DNA of 64,000 nt from Variovorax sp. WS11. Its GTDB lineage: Bacteria; Pseudomonadota; Gammaproteobacteria; Burkholderiales; Burkholderiaceae_C. The translations under genes and the position numbers were made by a program. Of this stretch, positions 61,424 to 64,000 are shown piece by piece. Every line of letters starts with the position of its first letter. The stretch's first letter is position 1. A model generated the notes under the pieces. That model saw nothing but the letters and a program-made list of their open reading frames with translations, was not told the DNA's origin and made no database searches. The stretch is taken from positions 1,922,001-1,986,000 of the forward strand of contig NZ_JAAGOW010000001.1 of NCBI RefSeq assembly GCF_010499245.1, given 5' to 3'.

Positions 61424-62074
61424 ATGGAACTCTCGCGTGCCGTCGTTCTCGGGCTCGGCCTGAGCTTTTCTCTCGTCGCGCTGCCACGCGCGCTTGCGGC
61501 ACGCCGGCCGCGCCCCGCCGGCCCCATCCTCCCGGAGGACACCGAGCCCGTCGAGCGCCGCTGGCTCGACCTTCGGGCGCCGCTCGAGGACATGTCCCGT
61601 TCCTGCGGCGCGATGCTGCGCGCGGCCGGCATCGAGCTCGAGCACCGGCTGCCCGAGCTCGCGCTCGGCGTGTGGGCGGACCCGGGCGAGCTGCGGCAGG
61701 CCTTCGGGCACATCGTCCGCCTCGCCTGCGACGCCATGCCGCGCGGCGGCGTGCTGAAGACGCTGGCACGCCGCGAGAACGGCCAGGCGGTGGTGAGCTT
61801 CATGGATTCCAGCCTGGCGTCGGGGCATCAGCCCTGCCTGGCGGCGCTCTTCGACCGCCTCCTCGCCGCCCGGCAGGCGCTCGCCGCGCAGGAGGGTGAG
61901 CTGCGCGCCAGCGTGCTGCTGGTGCGGCGCATCGTCGATCGCCTCGGCGGCCGCCTGTATGCCGCACCCTCGGCGCTGGGCGGGATGGGGCTCACACTGC
62001 GCATGCCCCTGGCCGCTGCCGGCGACATCCACCAGGCCGCGCAGGCCGCCGTGAATCGGGGGACGCTGTCATGA
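61424..62074 (+). CDS. Orphan histidine-kinase-ATPase-like protein, nucleotide box degenerate
   Basis: 216 aa. N-terminal membrane helix or signal anchor (about 6–25), then a region matching HATPase_c in order: WADPGELRQAFGHIVRLACDAMPRGG (about 84–109) for the N-box helix, VVSFMDSS for the D-box strand, and VRRIVDRLGGRLYAAPSALGGMGLTLRMPL for the C-terminal lid. The two Asn of the N-box are replaced by His96 and Leu100, and the G1 DxGxG is reduced to DSS, so ATP binding is probably lost. There is no phosphoacceptor helix. The next gene begins inside its stop (ATGA). Confidence 0.7.
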   Translation: MELSRAVVLGLGLSFSLVALPRALAARRPRPAGPILPEDTEPVERRWLDLRAPLEDMSRSCGAMLRAAGIELEHRLPELALGVWADPGELRQAFGHIVRLACDAMPRGGVLKTLARRENGQAVVSFMDSSLASGHQPCLAALFDRLLAARQALAAQEGELRASVLLVRRIVDRLGGRLYAAPSALGGMGLTLRMPLAAAGDIHQAAQAAVNRGTLS

Positions 62075-62424
62075 GGGGCGGCGAGCTGCATCGGCCGGCC
62101 TTTGCGCTCGGCCCGGCGGTGGAAGAGCTGCCCGATGGGGACCGGCTCCTGGAGGCCGCGCTGCCCTGGATCGCGGGCTTGTGCTTCATCGCTGCGATCC
62201 TGGTTGCGAGCTGGGACGGGGCCCGCTGCGAGGCCCGCGAGCAGGCCGAGAGGAGCGCGGCGGCCGGTACGCTGGCGCCGATCTTGGCAAGCGGGCGGGC
62301 TGCGGCGGCGCCAGAGGGCATACGCTCCAGCGCGAAGCCGTCCGCGACCGTGCGCGCGCGCACGGTCGATGCAGAGCTGGGCACAGCCGGCTGCACACGC
62401 AGCTCTCATCTCGCCGAAGGATGA
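62071..62424 (+). CDS. Small single-pass membrane protein, 117 aa
   Basis: Begins in the ATGA overlap with the ATPase-like gene and is therefore co-translated. One transmembrane helix (about 31–47, LPWIAGLCFIAAILVASW), followed by an Ala/Arg-rich tail of no recognised family. The two products are likely to work together at the membrane. The protease gene follows after 55 bp. Confidence 0.6.
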   Translation: MRGGELHRPAFALGPAVEELPDGDRLLEAALPWIAGLCFIAAILVASWDGARCEAREQAERSAAAGTLAPILASGRAAAAPEGIRSSAKPSATVRARTVDAELGTAGCTRSSHLAEG

Positions 62425-62479
62425 CGCACGAGGCGGGCCGGCGTAGCTTCGCGTCGTCCCCAACCTCTAGGAGCGCGTG

Positions 62480-63532
62480 ATGGCAACGTTTGGTGAAGCA
62501 CTCGAAGCACTCGAGGAATTTCGAGCCGAGTTGGTTCAATCGCAGATGAGCGTAGCGGTTCCCGGTGCCCAGGCGATGGCATTCCGTGCCCAGGCCGGCG
62601 AAGCAAGCGCCGATCCCTTGACCCATGTGCATGCGACCGGCGTGGGCATTCGAGGCGACGGCGAATTCGTCGTCAAGGTCTATATGTTCGACGTCCCCTC
62701 CGTTCAATCGGCCGCCTCCGTGCCGGTACTCAGCAAGCCGATGCAGGGCGTGAGCGTCGATGTCGAGCATCTGCCGATCCAGGTCGCGTTCGATCGCGCC
62801 GCGGCCCGCAAGAGCGTGGCCGCCGCCATCGCGAACCCCGCGCAGCACCAGGCGCGTCATCGGCCGGTGCCGGCCGGGGTCGAGATCGGGCCGCTGGGCG
62901 GCAAATTCGTCGGCACCCTCGGCTGCTTCGTGCGCGGCGGCGACGGCGCGGGCCCGCTGTTCATCCTGAGCAACAACCATGTGCTCGCCAATGTCAATCG
63001 CTTCCCGATTGGCACCCCGTTCACGCAGCCTTTCTCGGCTGGTGCAGCGGACACGATCGCGACGCTCAGTTCGTTCGAGCCAATCCTGTTCCCGGCGCCC
63101 GGGTCGCAGCCACGCAACGTGATCGATGCAGCAATCGCCGTCGTGACCGAGCCGAAGAAGGTCAAGACAGGCAGCATGCTCAACATCAAGAAGTACACGC
63201 CGCACCTGCTGGCGCCGCGGCCCGGCATGGTCGTGACCAAGGCGGGCCGCACCACCGGCGTCACGGGCGGCATGATCCGTGCGATACGCGTGCGCGGAGT
63301 CCAGGTGAACTACGGCACGCAGCAGGCCCCGATCATCGCCACCTTCGACAACGCGATCACCATCACAGGCAATGGTGGTCTGCCGTTCAGCAACCCCGGC
63401 GATTCGGGTTCGGTGATCCTGGACCAAGCCTCGGGCCGTCCGGTGGCGCTGCTGTTTGCCGGCGATGGCGTTACCACCACCGCCTGCGATGTCTCCGTGG
63501 CCTGCGCACGCTTCAACGTGCACCCTGTCTAA
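62480..63532 (+). CDS. Trypsin-like (S1-fold) serine protease without signal peptide
   Basis: 350 aa from the ATG at 62480, behind TAGGAG; a GTG one codon upstream is possible. The trypsin-fold core lies at about 140–345 and keeps all three catalytic residues: His167 in SNNHVLAN, Asp216 in VIDAAIAVV and Ser309 in GDSGSVIL. The N-terminal 130 residues are a separate unrecognised region (a possible prodomain or binding domain). No signal peptide or membrane helix is visible, so it may act in the cytosol or be exported another way. Confidence 0.8.
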   Translation: MATFGEALEALEEFRAELVQSQMSVAVPGAQAMAFRAQAGEASADPLTHVHATGVGIRGDGEFVVKVYMFDVPSVQSAASVPVLSKPMQGVSVDVEHLPIQVAFDRAAARKSVAAAIANPAQHQARHRPVPAGVEIGPLGGKFVGTLGCFVRGGDGAGPLFILSNNHVLANVNRFPIGTPFTQPFSAGAADTIATLSSFEPILFPAPGSQPRNVIDAAIAVVTEPKKVKTGSMLNIKKYTPHLLAPRPGMVVTKAGRTTGVTGGMIRAIRVRGVQVNYGTQQAPIIATFDNAITITGNGGLPFSNPGDSGSVILDQASGRPVALLFAGDGVTTTACDVSVACARFNVHPV

Positions 63533-63568
63533 GCGCACGCGGTCACGAGCCCGCCGACCAGCGCGTAA

Positions 63569-63591
63569 GATCCTTGGCTAAGCCTAGGATC
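63569..63591. repeat. Imperfect 23-bp palindrome before small gene
   Basis: GATCCT-T-GGCT-A-AGCC-T-AGGATC, with the mismatches symmetric. It ends 5 bases before the ATG at 63597. Possible operator. Confidence 0.5.
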
Positions 63592-63596
63592 GATCC

Positions 63597-63899
63597 ATGA
63601 AGCCCGCCCGCCTACATCGCCCGGGGGAGCCCCGCACTCCGGAGCCTCCCGAGCGCCTCATGACCGTCGCCGAAACCATCAACGACCCGCAGGTCACGCA
63701 AGCCGGGATCACCACCACTACCGATGGTCGCTGGGCGGTCTACGTGACCGTGCCGGCAGACGCGACGGTGCCGATCGAGAGCGTCGAGAAGCAAGCCCTG
63801 GGATTCCCGGTCGTCTACGAGGCGGAGCTGCCGACGCCCGTGCGGGCCGGCCCCGCCTACCCCGGTCGCAGGGGCGGACAGGGACGAGGCGCGCGTTAG
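63597..63899 (+). CDS. Hypothetical small protein, 100 aa
   Basis: Read from the ATG at 63597; the next ATG at 63660 (MTVAETINDPQ) may be the real start, as the first 21 residues are Pro/Arg-rich. The second half contains TTTTDGRWAVYVTVPADATVPIESVEKQALGFPVVYEAE, strand-rich, and an Arg/Gly tail. No family recognised. Downstream of the protease and convergent with the outer-membrane barrel gene. Confidence 0.5.
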   Translation: MKPARLHRPGEPRTPEPPERLMTVAETINDPQVTQAGITTTTDGRWAVYVTVPADATVPIESVEKQALGFPVVYEAELPTPVRAGPAYPGRRGGQGRGAR

Positions 63900-64000
63900 T
63901 CAGAACGACGTCCCGATCTGGAACTGCACCCGCTGGATCCGGTCCGCGGCGATGCCGTTGGCGTCGTCCTGCTTCTGGTAGGTGATCGGAATCGCATAGG
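63900..64000 (-). CDS. Outer-membrane beta-barrel protein, C-terminal fragment
   Basis: Only the last 32 codons are in the window: YAIPITYQKQDDANGIAAD, then RIQRVQFQIGTSF before the TGA. The alternating strand and terminal Phe are the BAM recognition signature of outer-membrane barrels. Family cannot be set from this fragment. Confidence 0.6.
   Translation of the reverse strand, partial: YAIPITYQKQDDANGIAADRIQRVQFQIGTSF

Overview
The window is very GC-rich, gene-dense DNA from a betaproteobacterium, most likely Comamonadaceae (Variovorax or a near relative). This rests on gene content and order: argS–SPOR–dsbA, lptA–lptB–rpoN, apaG/rpe, a Bug (TctC-type) solute-binding receptor next to LysR and a flavoprotein hydroxylase, paired YceI/cytochrome b561, and an LpxO-type hydroxylase. 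The genus is inferred from memory, not from a search. No rRNA, tRNA, CRISPR array, transposase or integrase was recognised.

Layout. 1–6.3 kb: truncated ABC-type binding protein overlapping a hybrid sensor kinase, then lysR–DUF2214–fused spermidine-synthase-like protein. 6.4–11.6 kb: two-partner secretion locus (TpsB, haemagglutinin-like TpsA, FecR-domain protein). The TpsA tail carries an 18-residue Cys repeat and appears broken by two single-base frameshifts. 11.6–20.1 kb: psiF-like gene, then argS, SPOR, dsbA, lptA, lptB, rpoN and a phospholipase-D-fold lipoprotein. 20.2–25.3 kb (minus strand): two YceI proteins, cytochrome b561 (start probably frameshifted), two small membrane proteins, and a sensor kinase/LuxR regulator pair. 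25.4–36.8 kb: RlmL-like methyltransferase, a gene-poor gap, GNAT, CBS protein, a 964-aa fusion (peptidoglycan-binding, GH19 lysozyme-like, papain-like protease, alpha/beta-hydrolase), a PIN toxin-like gene, a kinase-fold protein, SEC-C protein, MFS, GNAT, SnoaL-like, pncC/cinA and pgpA.

36.8–55.2 kb looks like an accessory block between thiL and pgpA–cinA, which are normally adjacent. It holds a flavoprotein; a nucleotidyltransferase/XRE toxin–antitoxin pair behind a large palindrome; three SAM methyltransferases; OsmC–AraC; a flavoprotein hydroxylase with Bug receptor and LysR; a GST; a LuxR/hybrid kinase pair; a PEP-mutase-family enzyme; an LpxO-like hydroxylase; and a complete AbiEi/AbiEii type IV toxin–antitoxin locus with two matching operator palindromes. 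55.2–60.3 kb is core again: thiL, ybdK, a Kef-type antiporter, apaG, rpe. 60.3–64 kb: an AstE-like metallopeptidase, a degenerate histidine-kinase-ATPase-like protein overlapping a small membrane protein, a trypsin-fold protease lacking a signal peptide, a small protein, and the 3' end of an outer-membrane barrel gene.

The items most worth following are the 964-aa fusion, the degenerate ATPase/membrane/protease cassette, the two toxin–antitoxin loci whose operators overlap their start codons, and the damaged Cys-repeat adhesin. Functions are assigned from motifs visible in the translations. No homology search was possible.
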